Assembly: GCA_045546615.1 (NCBI GenBank)
Contig: JAZQDD010000013.1
Span: 1 to 64,000 of the forward strand
Direction of reading: 5' to 3'
Source: CAG-390 sp045546615
GTDB taxonomy: Bacteria > Bacillota > Clostridia > Oscillospirales > CAG-272
DNA: 64,000 nt
Of the stretch, positions 30,937-40,263 are shown piece by piece (the first letter of the stretch is position 1; each line of letters begins with the position of its first letter). The notes below the pieces were generated by a model. The model made no database searches and was not told the origin of the DNA. It worked only from the letters and a program-made list of their open reading frames with translations. Position numbers and translations under genes: made by a program.

Positions 30937-31503
30937 ATGAAGTGGCTTATCGCATCGGACATTCACGGTTCTGCATATTGGTGTAAAAAGCTCGTTGAGG
31001 CGTACAAGCGCGAAGGGGCAGACAGATTGCTTTTGCTTGGCGACGTGCTGTATCACGGTCCACGCAACGATCTTCCGCGCGACTACGACCCCAAGGCTGT
31101 TATTTCAATGCTCAATCCCCTCGCATCGGAGATAGTCTGTGTCAGGGGCAATTGCGAGAGCGAGGTAGATGCCATGGTGCTTGATTTCCCCGTGCTTGCC
31201 GACTACGCCATCATCTGCGAGGAGGCATTGGGTAAAAATCTCATTTTTGCAACACACGGGCATCTTTTTAATGCATCAAAGCTCCCGCCGCTCAATCACG
31301 GAGACATTTTGATACACGGACACACACATGTGCCGTGCTTTGAACAAACCAACGGTATTACTATTCTCAATCCCGGATCTGTGTCTATTCCCAAGGAGGG
31401 AAGTGAGCATAGTTACCTTGTGCTTAACGGCGCTGTTTTCACAAGACGCTCTCTTGATGGAGACATTTTGTCGGTACACAGCTTTATTAAAACTAAAAAG
31501 TGA
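30937..31503 (+). CDS. YfcE-like metallophosphoesterase
   Basis: 188 residues. Dimetal phosphoesterase motifs in order: DIHGS (about 8), GDVLYHGPR, GNCE, THGH and GHTHVP, followed by NPGS. Members hydrolyse phosphodiesters or phosphoserine-type substrates in vitro; the physiological role is unclear. The ATG at 30937 has TGGAG before it, about 50 bases after the Rex-type promoter. It begins the long operon (10 bases to ldh). No pathway link to lactate or fumarate metabolism is obvious. Confidence 0.88.
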   Translation: MKWLIASDIHGSAYWCKKLVEAYKREGADRLLLLGDVLYHGPRNDLPRDYDPKAVISMLNPLASEIVCVRGNCESEVDAMVLDFPVLADYAIICEEALGKNLIFATHGHLFNASKLPPLNHGDILIHGHTHVPCFEQTNGITILNPGSVSIPKEGSEHSYLVLNGAVFTRRSLDGDILSVHSFIKTKK

Positions 31504-31513
31504 GGTCTGATCG

Positions 31514-32458
31514 ATGAATAAGATCACCATAATCGGCACTGGCAACGTTGGCTCGACTATTGCCTACACAATAGCCCTTACGGGCATTGCGTCGGAGATA
31601 ATTATGATAGACGTCAATCACGAAAAGGCACTCGGCGAGGCACTCGACATCAGACAGGGAACGCCCTTTTTGTCGTCCTGCTCTATCTACGCGGGAAACT
31701 ATCGCGATGCCGCAGACTCAAGTATTGTTATTTTCACCTGCGGAGTGGCAAGAAAGCCGGGACAGACAAGGCTTGATCTTGCGCAGGTCAATGTAAATAT
31801 CCTGAAGAGCATTATTCCGCAGATAACAAAATATGCTCCAAAGGCTAAATACCTTATCGTAAGCAATCCCGTTGACATTCTTACCTACACCTTCTGCAAG
31901 CTATCCGACCTGCCAAACAGACGCATAATAGGTTCAGGAACTATCCTTGACACCTCCAGATTGCGCGCAAGGCTGTCGGAGTATTACTCCATAAACCAAA
32001 AAAACGTTCATGCATACGTTATGGGTGAGCATGGAGATTCAGCATTCATCCCGTGGTCACTCGCTAATATATCGAACGTCCCCATTCGCGAATGTCATAA
32101 ATCCATCTCTATCGGCGGCGAGCTTGTTCCCGAGCCTAATTACGCGGAGATAGAGGATTACGTCAGAAAGTCGGGAGCGCGCGTCATCGAACGCAAGGGC
32201 GCAACGTTTTTTGCAGTTTCCGCGTCCGTTGTGCATCTTTGCAGATGCTTGCTCGGCGGAACTGACACGATCACTACCGTGTCGACCATGATGAACGGAG
32301 AGTACGGTATTGAGGACGTTTGCTTGAGCATACTGAACATCATCGGTTCTGCCGGTGCGCATTCAAAGATGTTAGCTCCGCTCAATTCAGAGGAGATAGG
32401 AAAGCTCCACAACAGTGCCGCCGTTCTTAAAGAAATTATTGCGGCACTTGAAATATAA
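31514..32458 (+). CDS. ldh: L-lactate dehydrogenase
   Basis: 314 residues. Reduces pyruvate to L-lactate with NADH. The Rossmann start IIGTGNVGSTIAY and Asp33 (MIDVN) indicate NAD preference. The substrate loop is GVARKPGQTRLDL with Gln84: Gln here marks lactate dehydrogenase, while Arg would mark malate dehydrogenase. The catalytic His lies in MGEHGDSAFIPWS. The call was checked because the next gene is fumarase, where malate dehydrogenase might be expected. Second gene of the Rex-type operon, in line with Rex control of ldh in other Firmicutes. Confidence 0.92.
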   Translation: MNKITIIGTGNVGSTIAYTIALTGIASEIIMIDVNHEKALGEALDIRQGTPFLSSCSIYAGNYRDAADSSIVIFTCGVARKPGQTRLDLAQVNVNILKSIIPQITKYAPKAKYLIVSNPVDILTYTFCKLSDLPNRRIIGSGTILDTSRLRARLSEYYSINQKNVHAYVMGEHGDSAFIPWSLANISNVPIRECHKSISIGGELVPEPNYAEIEDYVRKSGARVIERKGATFFAVSASVVHLCRCLLGGTDTITTVSTMMNGEYGIEDVCLSILNIIGSAGAHSKMLAPLNSEEIGKLHNSAAVLKEIIAALEI

Positions 32459-32484
32459 AATACAAAATTTTGGAGGTCAATATT

Positions 32485-33861
32485 ATGGAATACCGCATTG
32501 AACACGACTCTATGGGCGAAATGAAAGTTCCCGCCGACAAGCTTTGGGCGGCACAGACGCAGCGTAGCTGTGAGAATTTTCAGATAGGCGTGGGCATCGA
32601 AACGATGCCGCGAGAGATAGTCCATGCTTTTGGCATACTGAAAAAAGCCGCAGCACAGGCAAACCACGAGCTGAAGCCCGAAAAAATGACGGACGAAAAG
32701 CTCGCCGCCATCGAAAAGGCGTGCGACGAGGTCATTTCCGGTGAGCTCATTTCAAACTTCCCCCTCGTAGTATGGCAGACCGGCTCGGGAACTCAATCCA
32801 ATATGAACTCCAATGAGGTTATAGCCAACCGAGGCAATCAACTTGCCGGCAAGAAAATGCTCCATCCCAACGATGATATAAATATGAGCCAATCCTCAAA
32901 CGACACTTTCCCTACGGCAATGCACATTTCTGCCGTAATCGCCATAGAGGATAAGCTTATTCCCGCCGCAGAGACTCTCATCGCCACCTTCAAACGCCTT
33001 GAGGCGGAGAATGAGGGCGTTGTAAAGAGCGGACGTACGCATCTGCAGGATGCAACTCCCATCACCTTCCCGCAGGAGATCTCCGGCTGGAGAAGCAGTA
33101 TTGAGCGTGACGTTGAGCTGCTCAAACTTTCTCTCAAGCCTCTCAAGGAGCTTGCCCTCGGCGGCACTGCCGTAGGAACGGGGCTTAACGCGCCTAAAGG
33201 TTTTGCAGAGCTTGTAGCAAGCAAGGTGTCCGCACTTACGGGTAAGGAGTTTGTTACTGCATCCAATAAATTCCATGCACTCACCTCAAAGGACGAGATA
33301 GTTTTTGCACACGGCGCGATAAAGGCACTTGCGTGTGACCTTATGAAAATAGCAAATGACGTAAGATGGCTCGCATCAGGTCCTCGTGACGGTCTTGGCG
33401 AGATATTCATTCCCGAAAACGAGCCCGGCTCGTCCATTATGCCCGGTAAGGTCAACCCCACACAGTGTGAGGCGCTTACCATGGTGGCAGTTCAGGTAAT
33501 GGGCAATGACGTTGCCGTTGGTATGGCGGCATCGCAGGGTAATTTCGAGCTTAACGTATTTATGCCCGTATGTGCGTATAATTTCCTGCAGTCCGCACGT
33601 CTGCTTGCTGAGGCTATCGTTTCCTTTGACAAGAACTGTGCATCGGGTATTAAGGCAAACCGCGAAAAGATGCACCACAACCTGCACAATTCGCTTATGC
33701 TCGTCACCGCGCTTAACCCCTACATCGGATATGAGAACGCCGCAAAGACGGTGAAAAAAGCGTTCAAGGATAATATCTCTATCCGTCAGGCGTGTGTTGA
33801 ACTCGGCTTTTTGACCGAGGAAAAATTCGACGAGGTATTCCATCCCGAAGAGATGGTATAA
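32485..33861 (+). CDS. fumC: fumarate hydratase, class II
   Basis: 458 residues. Interconverts malate and fumarate without an Fe-S cluster. Signature GSSIMPGKVNP (about 312) with the catalytic Ser loop; also TGSGTQSNMNSNEV, SSNDTFPTAMHI (substrate Ser/Asn/Thr) and GRTHLQDATPITF (catalytic His). The ATG at 32485 follows GGAGG at 32472-32476; an in-frame TTG inside that site was rejected. 26 bases after ldh and 21 before hdrB. It can supply fumarate to the fumarate-reductase-like proteins at the operon's end. Confidence 0.96.
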   Translation: MEYRIEHDSMGEMKVPADKLWAAQTQRSCENFQIGVGIETMPREIVHAFGILKKAAAQANHELKPEKMTDEKLAAIEKACDEVISGELISNFPLVVWQTGSGTQSNMNSNEVIANRGNQLAGKKMLHPNDDINMSQSSNDTFPTAMHISAVIAIEDKLIPAAETLIATFKRLEAENEGVVKSGRTHLQDATPITFPQEISGWRSSIERDVELLKLSLKPLKELALGGTAVGTGLNAPKGFAELVASKVSALTGKEFVTASNKFHALTSKDEIVFAHGAIKALACDLMKIANDVRWLASGPRDGLGEIFIPENEPGSSIMPGKVNPTQCEALTMVAVQVMGNDVAVGMAASQGNFELNVFMPVCAYNFLQSARLLAEAIVSFDKNCASGIKANREKMHHNLHNSLMLVTALNPYIGYENAAKTVKKAFKDNISIRQACVELGFLTEEKFDEVFHPEEMV

Positions 33862-33882
33862 AAATTAAGGAGGAATTCTCAG

Positions 33883-34692
33883 ATGAAGGTTAGCTATTTT
33901 CCGGGCTGTACCTTAAAAACAACGGCAAAAGAGCTTGACGTTTATACACGTGCCTCCGCTAAGGCACTTGGTGTCACGCTTGAGGAAATAGAAAATTGGC
34001 AATGCTGTGGCGGCGTGTTCACAACCGCCAATGACGAGATAGCAACAAAGCTGTCGTCCGTACGCGCACTCGTTGAGGCGAGAGATAAGGAGCAGGCGCT
34101 TGTCAGCGTTTGTTCCGCTTGCCATAACGTGATCAAGCAGACGAACCACGCAATGCAGACTGACGAGGGCTTTGCTTTGCGCGTAAACAATTATATGCGC
34201 ATGCAGGATCCCGAGCATGCCGAATATCACGGCGAGACACGCGTTATGCATTTCCTTGAGCTGCTGCGCGATGAGGTAGGCTTTGACAAGGTCGCCGCCG
34301 CCGTTAAAAATTCGCTTAAGGGCAAAAAAATCGCCCCATATTACGGTTGCTTGCTTCTGCGCCCCGCCAAAACCATGCAAATGGATGACGTAGAGAATCC
34401 GAGAATAATCGAGGATCTTATACGCGCACTCGGCGCGGAGCCCGCCATTTACGCATACAGAAATGAATGTTGCGGCGGATACGTTGCGCTTGATGATCCT
34501 GATGCTGCCGCGAAACAAAGCGGCAGAGTTCTTGAGGGGGCAAAGTCAGCGGGTGCAGATCTTATTGTGACCGCTTGCCCGCTTTGCCGATATAATCTTA
34601 TAAAGAACGGTAAGAGCGATATTCCCGTAGTATATTTTACGGAGCTTCTTGCGGAGGCTCTCGGAGTTAAGGAGACAGAAAATGCGCAATAA
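33883..34692 (+). CDS. hdrB: heterodisulfide reductase subunit B homologue
   Basis: 269 residues with two complete CCG domains. Domain 1 has C9, CCGG at 41-44 and a C-SAC pair near 85; domain 2 has YYGC, NECCGGY and TACPLCRY. These hold the pair of non-cubane [4Fe-4S] clusters that split a disulfide in methanogen HdrB. Bacteria of this type lack coenzymes M and B, so the acceptor is unknown; a protein thiol, a small disulfide or direct transfer to the Frd-like proteins downstream are options. Overlaps hdrC by 11 bases. Confidence 0.9.
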   Translation: MKVSYFPGCTLKTTAKELDVYTRASAKALGVTLEEIENWQCCGGVFTTANDEIATKLSSVRALVEARDKEQALVSVCSACHNVIKQTNHAMQTDEGFALRVNNYMRMQDPEHAEYHGETRVMHFLELLRDEVGFDKVAAAVKNSLKGKKIAPYYGCLLLRPAKTMQMDDVENPRIIEDLIRALGAEPAIYAYRNECCGGYVALDDPDAAAKQSGRVLEGAKSAGADLIVTACPLCRYNLIKNGKSDIPVVYFTELLAEALGVKETENAQ

Positions 34693-35071
34693 TGAAAACG
34701 TTACACAGCGCGTTCTCCGCATAAGCGGAGTCAACGCACGCCGTTGCATGAAATGCGGAAAATGCAGCGCAAGCTGTCCCTCGTACGATGAGATGGAGTA
34801 TCATCCCCATCAGTTCGTATATATGATCGAAAGCGGAGATATAGAGCCTTTGTTGAATTCTACCTCTATCTATAAGTGCCTGACCTGCTTTGCGTGCGTG
34901 GATAGGTGTCCGCGCGGTGTTGAGCCTGCAAAGCTTGTTGAGGCGATAAGGCTTGAGGTCATAAGAGAGCAGGGAGCTAATCATCTGCGCGCGGATGATG
35001 TTCCCGCACTTGTCACGGACGGCGTACCTCAGCAGTTGCTGGTAAGCGCGTTCAGAAAATACGCGAAATAA
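34682..35071 (+). CDS. hdrC: heterodisulfide reductase subunit C homologue
   Basis: 129 residues, a two-cubane ferredoxin-like protein. The Cys motifs are CMKCGKCSASCP (about 19-30) and CLTCFACVDRCPRG (about 63). In Hdr complexes HdrC carries electrons from HdrA to the HdrB active site. The ATG at 34682 lies inside the 3' end of hdrB with GGAG upstream. Order B-C-A and short overlaps indicate one translation unit. Confidence 0.9.
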   Translation: MRNNENVTQRVLRISGVNARRCMKCGKCSASCPSYDEMEYHPHQFVYMIESGDIEPLLNSTSIYKCLTCFACVDRCPRGVEPAKLVEAIRLEVIREQGANHLRADDVPALVTDGVPQQLLVSAFRKYAK

Positions 35072-35088
35072 CGAAAGGAGAGAGCTAA

Positions 35089-37080
35089 ATGCCAAGAATT
35101 GGAGTATTCGTATGCTGGTGCGGCACTAATATTGCGGGCACGGTTGACGTAGCCGCGGTTGCCGAGGCTGTTAAAAATGAGCAAGGCGTGGTTTTCTCCA
35201 CCGATTACCAATATATGTGCTCGCAATCGGGACAGGACATAATCAAAAATGCTATCAGAAAGTATGATCTTACGGGTATAGTTGTATGCTCCTGCTCGCC
35301 CCGAATGCATGAGGCGACTTTCCGCAAGACAGCATCCGCGGCAGGACTCAATCCATATATGGTTGAGATAGCAAATATCCGTGAGCAATGCTCGTGGGTA
35401 CATAAGGATATGCTTACGGGAACGCAAAAGGCGATAGTTCTTGCAAAGGCGGCTATCGCAAAGGTCAATCTTAACGCGCCTCTCACCCCCGGAGAGAGTC
35501 CTGTGACCAAGCGCGCCCTCGTTATCGGCGGCGGAATTGCAGGAATTCAGACGGCGCTTGATATAGCCGATGCGGGATTCCCCGTGGATATCGTGGAGAC
35601 AAAACCCACTATCGGCGGAAAGATGGCACAGCTCGACAAGACCTTCCCCACACTTGACTGCGCCGCTTGTATCCTGACGCCTAAGATGGTCGATGCATCG
35701 CAGCACGAAAAGATTAGGGTTTTTGCGTATAGCGAGATAGATGAGGTCAAAGGCTTTGTCGGAAACTTCGACGTTAAGATAAGAAGAAAAGCAAGATACG
35801 TAAAGGAAGAGCTTTGCACAGGTTGCGGTCTTTGTACCGAAAAATGCCCGCAAAAGAAAGTTCCCAACGAATTTAACATGGGCATGGATAACCGCCGTGC
35901 TATCTACATTCCGTTTGCACAGGCAGTGCCGAAGGTTGCAACCATCGACGCGGATTACTGCACGATGCTCAAAACGGGCAAGTGCGGCGTATGTTCAAAG
36001 GTCTGTTCTGTGGGTGCTATTGACTATAAGCAGAAGGATGAGATCATTACTGAACGTTACGGCGCGATAGTTGCCGCAACGGGCTTTAATCCCATTAGTA
36101 TGGATAAATTTGATGAGTATGCGTACAGTCAGTCAAAGGACGTTATTACCTCTCTTGAGTTTGAACGTCTGACCAACGCCGCAGGCCCTACCGCAGGTAA
36201 GCTTCTGCGTCCCTCGGATGGAAAGCATCCTCACACCATAGTTTTTGTACAATGCGTAGGCTCTCGTTGCGCCGCCGCCGAAAAGGGCAAGGAGTATTGT
36301 TCCAAGATCTGCTGTATGTATACCGCAAAGCACGCAATGCTCGTGCGCGATAAATATCCCGATACCGAGGTGTATGTTTTCTATATCGATGTTCGTACCC
36401 CCGGCAAGAATTTCGACGAATTCTACCGCAGAGCCGTTGAGGAATATGGCGTACATTATATTAAAGGAATGGTGGGCAAGGTATCACCCGAGGGTGATGT
36501 ACTAAAGGTTCAGGCGTCTGACCTTATTGCAAACAAGCAGCTTCATATTGATGCCGATCTCGTTGTACTTGCCGCCGCCATTGAGCCTGATAAGTCAGCA
36601 AGAAGCCTCGCTACGATGCTTACCGCATCTATGGACACGAACGATTTCTTTACCGAAGCTCACCCGAAGCTCCGTCCCGTGGAAAGCCCCACGGCAGGTG
36701 TATTTTTGTCGGGAGCGTGCCAAGGACCGAAGGATATTCCGGAAACGGTCTCGCAGGCGGGTGCCGCCGCTTCAAAGGTCATTGGACTTCTTGCCAAGGA
36801 TAAGCTTATCGGTAACCCCTGCATTTCTCATTCCGATGAGATGATGTGTAACGGCTGTTCCTCTTGCGAGAGGGTGTGCCCATACGGTGCTATTACTTAC
36901 GTTAACAAGGAATTCAGAATGCCCGACAGAACAACGCTCGTCCGCCGTGTCGCATCTGTCAACGAGGCAGTATGTCAGGGCTGTGGCGCTTGTACTGTGG
37001 CTTGTCCGTCGGGCGCTATGGATCTTCGCGGATTTACCGCACAGCAAATTATGTCGGAGGTGGATGCAATATGCAAGTAA
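35089..37080 (+). CDS. hdrA: heterodisulfide reductase subunit A homologue (electron-bifurcating flavoprotein)
   Basis: 663 residues. N-terminal thioredoxin-reductase-independent region with Cys (VCWCGTN, CSCSPRMHE), FAD-binding GGGIAGIQTALDIADAG (about 147), HdrA-type Cys-rich inserts (LDCAACILTPKM, then CTGCGLCTEKCPQ and CGVCSKVCSVGAI), and C-terminal ferredoxin motifs CNGCSSCERVCPYGAI and CQGCGACTVACPSGAM. HdrA is where flavin-based bifurcation sends one electron to ferredoxin and one to HdrBC. Length and motifs are those of full HdrA, with no fused extra domain. It overlaps the MvhD-like gene by 10 bases. Confidence 0.92.
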   Translation: MPRIGVFVCWCGTNIAGTVDVAAVAEAVKNEQGVVFSTDYQYMCSQSGQDIIKNAIRKYDLTGIVVCSCSPRMHEATFRKTASAAGLNPYMVEIANIREQCSWVHKDMLTGTQKAIVLAKAAIAKVNLNAPLTPGESPVTKRALVIGGGIAGIQTALDIADAGFPVDIVETKPTIGGKMAQLDKTFPTLDCAACILTPKMVDASQHEKIRVFAYSEIDEVKGFVGNFDVKIRRKARYVKEELCTGCGLCTEKCPQKKVPNEFNMGMDNRRAIYIPFAQAVPKVATIDADYCTMLKTGKCGVCSKVCSVGAIDYKQKDEIITERYGAIVAATGFNPISMDKFDEYAYSQSKDVITSLEFERLTNAAGPTAGKLLRPSDGKHPHTIVFVQCVGSRCAAAEKGKEYCSKICCMYTAKHAMLVRDKYPDTEVYVFYIDVRTPGKNFDEFYRRAVEEYGVHYIKGMVGKVSPEGDVLKVQASDLIANKQLHIDADLVVLAAAIEPDKSARSLATMLTASMDTNDFFTEAHPKLRPVESPTAGVFLSGACQGPKDIPETVSQAGAAASKVIGLLAKDKLIGNPCISHSDEMMCNGCSSCERVCPYGAITYVNKEFRMPDRTTLVRRVASVNEAVCQGCGACTVACPSGAMDLRGFTAQQIMSEVDAICK

Positions 37081-37505
37081 GTGAATACAAGCCCCTCATC
37101 GTTGCATTTTGTTGCAATTGGTGCTCCTATGCGGGCGCCGATCTTGCGGGTAACAACCGACTCAACTACCCCGCGGAGGTAAAGATCATCCGCGTGCCCT
37201 GCTCGTGCAGAGTTAATCCATCGTTTGTACTTCGTGCATTCCAGCGCGGAGCAGACGGCGTTATCATCTGCGGCTGTCACCCCGGCGACTGCCACTATAC
37301 CTCGGGTAACTATTATACCCGCCGCAGAATGGCGATGCTTTTCTCAATGCTTGAGTATCTCGGCATCGAGAAGGAGCGTACGCGCGTAGAATGGGTGTCT
37401 GCCGCGGAAGGGGCAAAATTTGCCGCCACAATGAATGATTTTGTCGAGACTGTGGCTTCTCTTGGCGAGAATAAAAGATTGGAGGACCTCAGATGCAAGC
37501 GATAA
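37071..37505 (+). CDS. MvhD/FlxD-like iron-sulfur subunit
   Basis: 144 residues. The [2Fe-2S] protein family that links an electron donor to HdrA. Cysteines lie in AFCCNWCSYAGAD (about 13-24), VPCSCRVNP, and ICGCHPGDCHYTSGN. In methanogens it joins the hydrogenase; in Desulfovibrio FlxD joins the NADH-oxidising FlxA module. No hydrogenase gene is present here, and an FlxA-like gene lies three genes downstream, so FlxD is the better analogy. The ATG at 37071 lies within the hdrA 3' end. Confidence 0.88.
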   Translation: MQVSEYKPLIVAFCCNWCSYAGADLAGNNRLNYPAEVKIIRVPCSCRVNPSFVLRAFQRGADGVIICGCHPGDCHYTSGNYYTRRRMAMLFSMLEYLGIEKERTRVEWVSAAEGAKFAATMNDFVETVASLGENKRLEDLRCKR

Positions 37506-38398
37506 GCAGTAAAACCCTCGTGGATATAGCCGCAAAAAAACTCGCGGACGGTGAGGTATCTGCCGTCCTCGGTTGGAAAAAAGGACTTTTCAATTACGAT
37601 GTGACTCCTGCCGTGTTTACTAATGCGGATGAGCTTGCAGATGGCTTTGTTTATACCGATTTTTGTGCGGCAAATCTTTCAAAATATCTTGTAAATGAAA
37701 CTAAAAAGCCGGAATATCGCTCCGACGATAGAAAAATTCTCGTTTTCTTGAAGCCTTGCGATACATATAGTTTTAACCAGCTTCTCACCGAGCATCGAAT
37801 TCACAGAGACCGCGTTTGCGTTGTTGCAGTACCGTGCAACGGTATGATAGACCTCACGGGCGCACCGTATGAAAAATGCGTGAACTGCAAGAGTAAAAAG
37901 GCTGTTGTCTATGACGAGCTTGTGGGCGAAAACGGCGACGTTATCGACTCCAATCGTTTTGACGAGGTCGAACGCATTGAGGCTATGTCGTCTGATGAAA
38001 AATTTGAGTTTTGGCAGAACGAGCTTTCCCGTTGCATCAGGTGCAATGCCTGCCGCAACGTATGCCCCGCCTGCACATGCGAAAAATGTGTTTTTGACAA
38101 TCCCGCGTCGGGACTTGAAAACAAAGCGATATCGGACAGCTTTGAAGAAAAAATGTTCCACATCATCCGCGCGTTTCACGTTGCGGGCAGATGCACGGAC
38201 TGTGGTGAATGCTCAAGAGTGTGCCCACAGCACATTCCGCTTCACCTGCTTAACAGAAAGCTCATTAAGGATATGAATGAGGCTTACGGCGAATATCAGG
38301 CAGGTGCTGTGGAGGGTAGCCGTGCGCCCCTCGTTGATTATTCCGTAAACGACATAGAGCCTGCAGAGGCTGTCGGAAAGGGAGGCAACAATGCGTAA
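37493..38398 (+). CDS. 4Fe-4S dicluster protein with FdhB/FrhB-like N-terminus (Flx-type subunit)
   Basis: 301 residues. The N-terminal half (FLKPCDTYSFNQLL, VVAVPCNGMID, KCVNCKSKKAVVYDELVG) resembles FrhB/formate-dehydrogenase beta-like proteins. The C-terminal half has two cubane motifs, CIRCNACRNVCPACTCEKC (about 182) and CTDCGECSRVCPQH (about 231). It sits between the FlxD-like and second Fe-S gene, overlapping both (13 and 8 bases). This matches one of the two Fe-S subunits (FlxB/FlxC) of the Flx module; which letter applies I cannot fix. Confidence 0.78.
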   Translation: MQAISSKTLVDIAAKKLADGEVSAVLGWKKGLFNYDVTPAVFTNADELADGFVYTDFCAANLSKYLVNETKKPEYRSDDRKILVFLKPCDTYSFNQLLTEHRIHRDRVCVVAVPCNGMIDLTGAPYEKCVNCKSKKAVVYDELVGENGDVIDSNRFDEVERIEAMSSDEKFEFWQNELSRCIRCNACRNVCPACTCEKCVFDNPASGLENKAISDSFEEKMFHIIRAFHVAGRCTDCGECSRVCPQHIPLHLLNRKLIKDMNEAYGEYQAGAVEGSRAPLVDYSVNDIEPAEAVGKGGNNA

Positions 38399-39416
38399 AT
38401 GTAACATAAATAAAATAGAGGAATTGTTTGCCGCCATTTCCGAAAAGGCAAGTCTTTACGTTCCCGTAGATACTGCAAAAACGGGCGCAAAATTTAAAAA
38501 ATGGCAAAAGGGTGTTGAGCTTTCAAAGGCTCTTAACACCGCAAACAGCGTAAAGGATTTCTTCTTCCCGCAAAGCGAGAGCATTGTGGATTTTAAAATG
38601 GAAGGAAAAAATATCGAGGTAATCGATATTCGCAGCGAGAGCGAGGACTTTGTGCTTTTCGGTGTTCGCGCGTGTGACGTCAAGAGCTTTGATATTCTTG
38701 ACCGCGTTTTTCTTGCTGATACACCTGACAGCTATTATGCAAACCGCCGCGAGCATTGTACCGTCATTTCGCTCGCTTGCGCCAACCCCGGATACACCTG
38801 CTTTTGCTCGACGTTCGGCATAGATGCCGCAGAGCCCGGAGCGGATATTTCGGCATGGATGTGCGTTGATGCTTTGTATCTGCAGGCGAATACAGAAAAG
38901 GGAAGTGCGCTCCTTGCGCGTGTTTCGGATGTCACCGAGGATGCGGACCCTGCCGCTGTTGAAGGCATGAAGGCTGTTATCAGAGAGAAGATATCAAAAC
39001 TTCCTTTGTCTGACCTCAAAGCCGATGCCTTTGGCGCTGACAAAACCAAAAAGTTTTTTGACTCTCCCGAATGGAAGTCGCTTTCCGAGTCCTGCCTTGG
39101 TTGCGGAACGTGTACCTTCGTTTGCCCCACTTGTCAATGCTATGACATAAAGGATTTTGATACGGGACATGGTATTAAGCGTTTCCGTTGCTGGGATTCT
39201 TGTATGTATTCGGATTTTACGAAGATGGCACACGGAAATCCCAGACTTACTCAAGTAGAGCGCTTCCGTCAGCGATTTATGCATAAGCTCGTGTATTTCC
39301 CGAGCAACCACGACGGTATGTTCAGTTGCGTAGGATGCGGCAGATGTATTTCAAGCTGTCCTGTGTCGATGAACATCGTAAAAGTAATGAAATCACTTGG
39401 AGGTAAGGAAGAATGA
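38391..39416 (+). CDS. 4Fe-4S protein resembling anaerobic sulfite reductase subunit A (Flx-type subunit)
   Basis: 341 residues. An N-terminal AsrA/hydrogenase-type region (about 1-220; GVRACDVKSFDILDRVF and CTVISLACANPGYTCFCSTFG) is followed by two cubane motifs, CLGCGTCTFVCPTCQCYD (about 232) and CVGCGRCISSCPVSMN (about 310). It would relay electrons from the FAD/NAD(P)H protein to the Hdr core. The stop overlaps the FlxA-like start by four bases (ATGA). AsrC, the sulfite-reducing partner, is absent, so sulfite reductase is not supported. Confidence 0.82.
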   Translation: MRKCNINKIEELFAAISEKASLYVPVDTAKTGAKFKKWQKGVELSKALNTANSVKDFFFPQSESIVDFKMEGKNIEVIDIRSESEDFVLFGVRACDVKSFDILDRVFLADTPDSYYANRREHCTVISLACANPGYTCFCSTFGIDAAEPGADISAWMCVDALYLQANTEKGSALLARVSDVTEDADPAAVEGMKAVIREKISKLPLSDLKADAFGADKTKKFFDSPEWKSLSESCLGCGTCTFVCPTCQCYDIKDFDTGHGIKRFRCWDSCMYSDFTKMAHGNPRLTQVERFRQRFMHKLVYFPSNHDGMFSCVGCGRCISSCPVSMNIVKVMKSLGGKEE

Positions 39417-40246
39417 ACACAAGACAGGAAATGCTTATCCCAAGCGTAGGAGTCGTTACGGACGTAAGAATAGACACGCCCGACGTTAAGACCTTTCGTG
39501 TCGTAAATACAGACGGTAAAAAGCATTTTGAGCATATGCCGGGACAATGCGCTATGCTTTCCATCCCCGGCGTGGGTGAGGCTATGTTTTCGATCACGTC
39601 CTCACCGACAAATACCGAATTTATGGAATTTTCCATCAAAAAATGCGGTTGCCTTACCGAATGGCTTCATAGGCTCGACGTCGGTCAGCAGATAACCATT
39701 CGCGGACCGTACGGCAACGCCTTCCCCGTAGACACGGAGTTTGTCGGCAAGGATCTGCTGTTTATCGCGGGCGGTATAGGACTTGCTCCTTTGCGCTCTG
39801 TTATAAATTACACACGCCACTACCGCGACAGATACGGAAAGATAGACATCGTATACGGTGCGCGCTCCAAGGAAGATCTCGTTGACTATAAGGAGATCGT
39901 AGGCGAATGGTGCGGAGACAGCGGTATTAATGTCCACCTCACGATCGATAATCCCCATGACGATTGGGATGGACACGTTGGATTTGTTCCGAATTACGTC
40001 AAGGAGCTTAATTTTTCCACAGATAAGACCGTTATTCTCTGCGGTCCGCCAATAATGATAAAATTTACGCTTGCGGGGCTTCTTGAGCAGGGCTTTGATA
40101 AAACGAGCGTATATACCACTCTTGAGCTTCGTATGAAGTGCGGCATCGGAAAATGCGGAAGATGCAACGTCGGCTCAAAATACGTCTGCAAGGACGGACC
40201 TGTTTTCCGTTTCGACGAAATTGACGAGCTTCCCGACGAGTATTGA
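39413..40246 (+). CDS. FAD/NAD(P)-binding oxidoreductase (FlxA/AsrB-like)
   Basis: 277 residues of ferredoxin-NADP reductase fold. FAD domain with FSITSSPTNT (RxYS-like flavin motif) and GPYGNAFP; nucleotide-binding GGIGLAPLRSVI (about 124); and at the C-terminus a [2Fe-2S] cluster, CGIGKCGRCNVGSKYVCKDGPVF. It is the likely entry point for NADH electrons. The arrangement of FlxA-like, two Fe-S proteins and FlxD with HdrABC is that of the Flx-Hdr complex described in Desulfovibrio vulgaris, though in a different gene order. 17 bases before the FrdB-like gene. Confidence 0.88.
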   Translation: MNTRQEMLIPSVGVVTDVRIDTPDVKTFRVVNTDGKKHFEHMPGQCAMLSIPGVGEAMFSITSSPTNTEFMEFSIKKCGCLTEWLHRLDVGQQITIRGPYGNAFPVDTEFVGKDLLFIAGGIGLAPLRSVINYTRHYRDRYGKIDIVYGARSKEDLVDYKEIVGEWCGDSGINVHLTIDNPHDDWDGHVGFVPNYVKELNFSTDKTVILCGPPIMIKFTLAGLLEQGFDKTSVYTTLELRMKCGIGKCGRCNVGSKYVCKDGPVFRFDEIDELPDEY

Positions 40247-40263
40247 TAAAAGGAGAAACTCTT

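Noticed and set aside
31514..32458. Malate dehydrogenase instead of lactate dehydrogenase
   Set aside because: The substrate-specificity residue in GVARKPGQTR is Gln, as in lactate dehydrogenase; malate dehydrogenase has Arg.
38391..40246. Anaerobic sulfite reductase (AsrAB)
   Set aside because: The two proteins resemble AsrA and AsrB, but no AsrC sirohaem subunit is present and the hdr/MvhD neighbours fit Flx.
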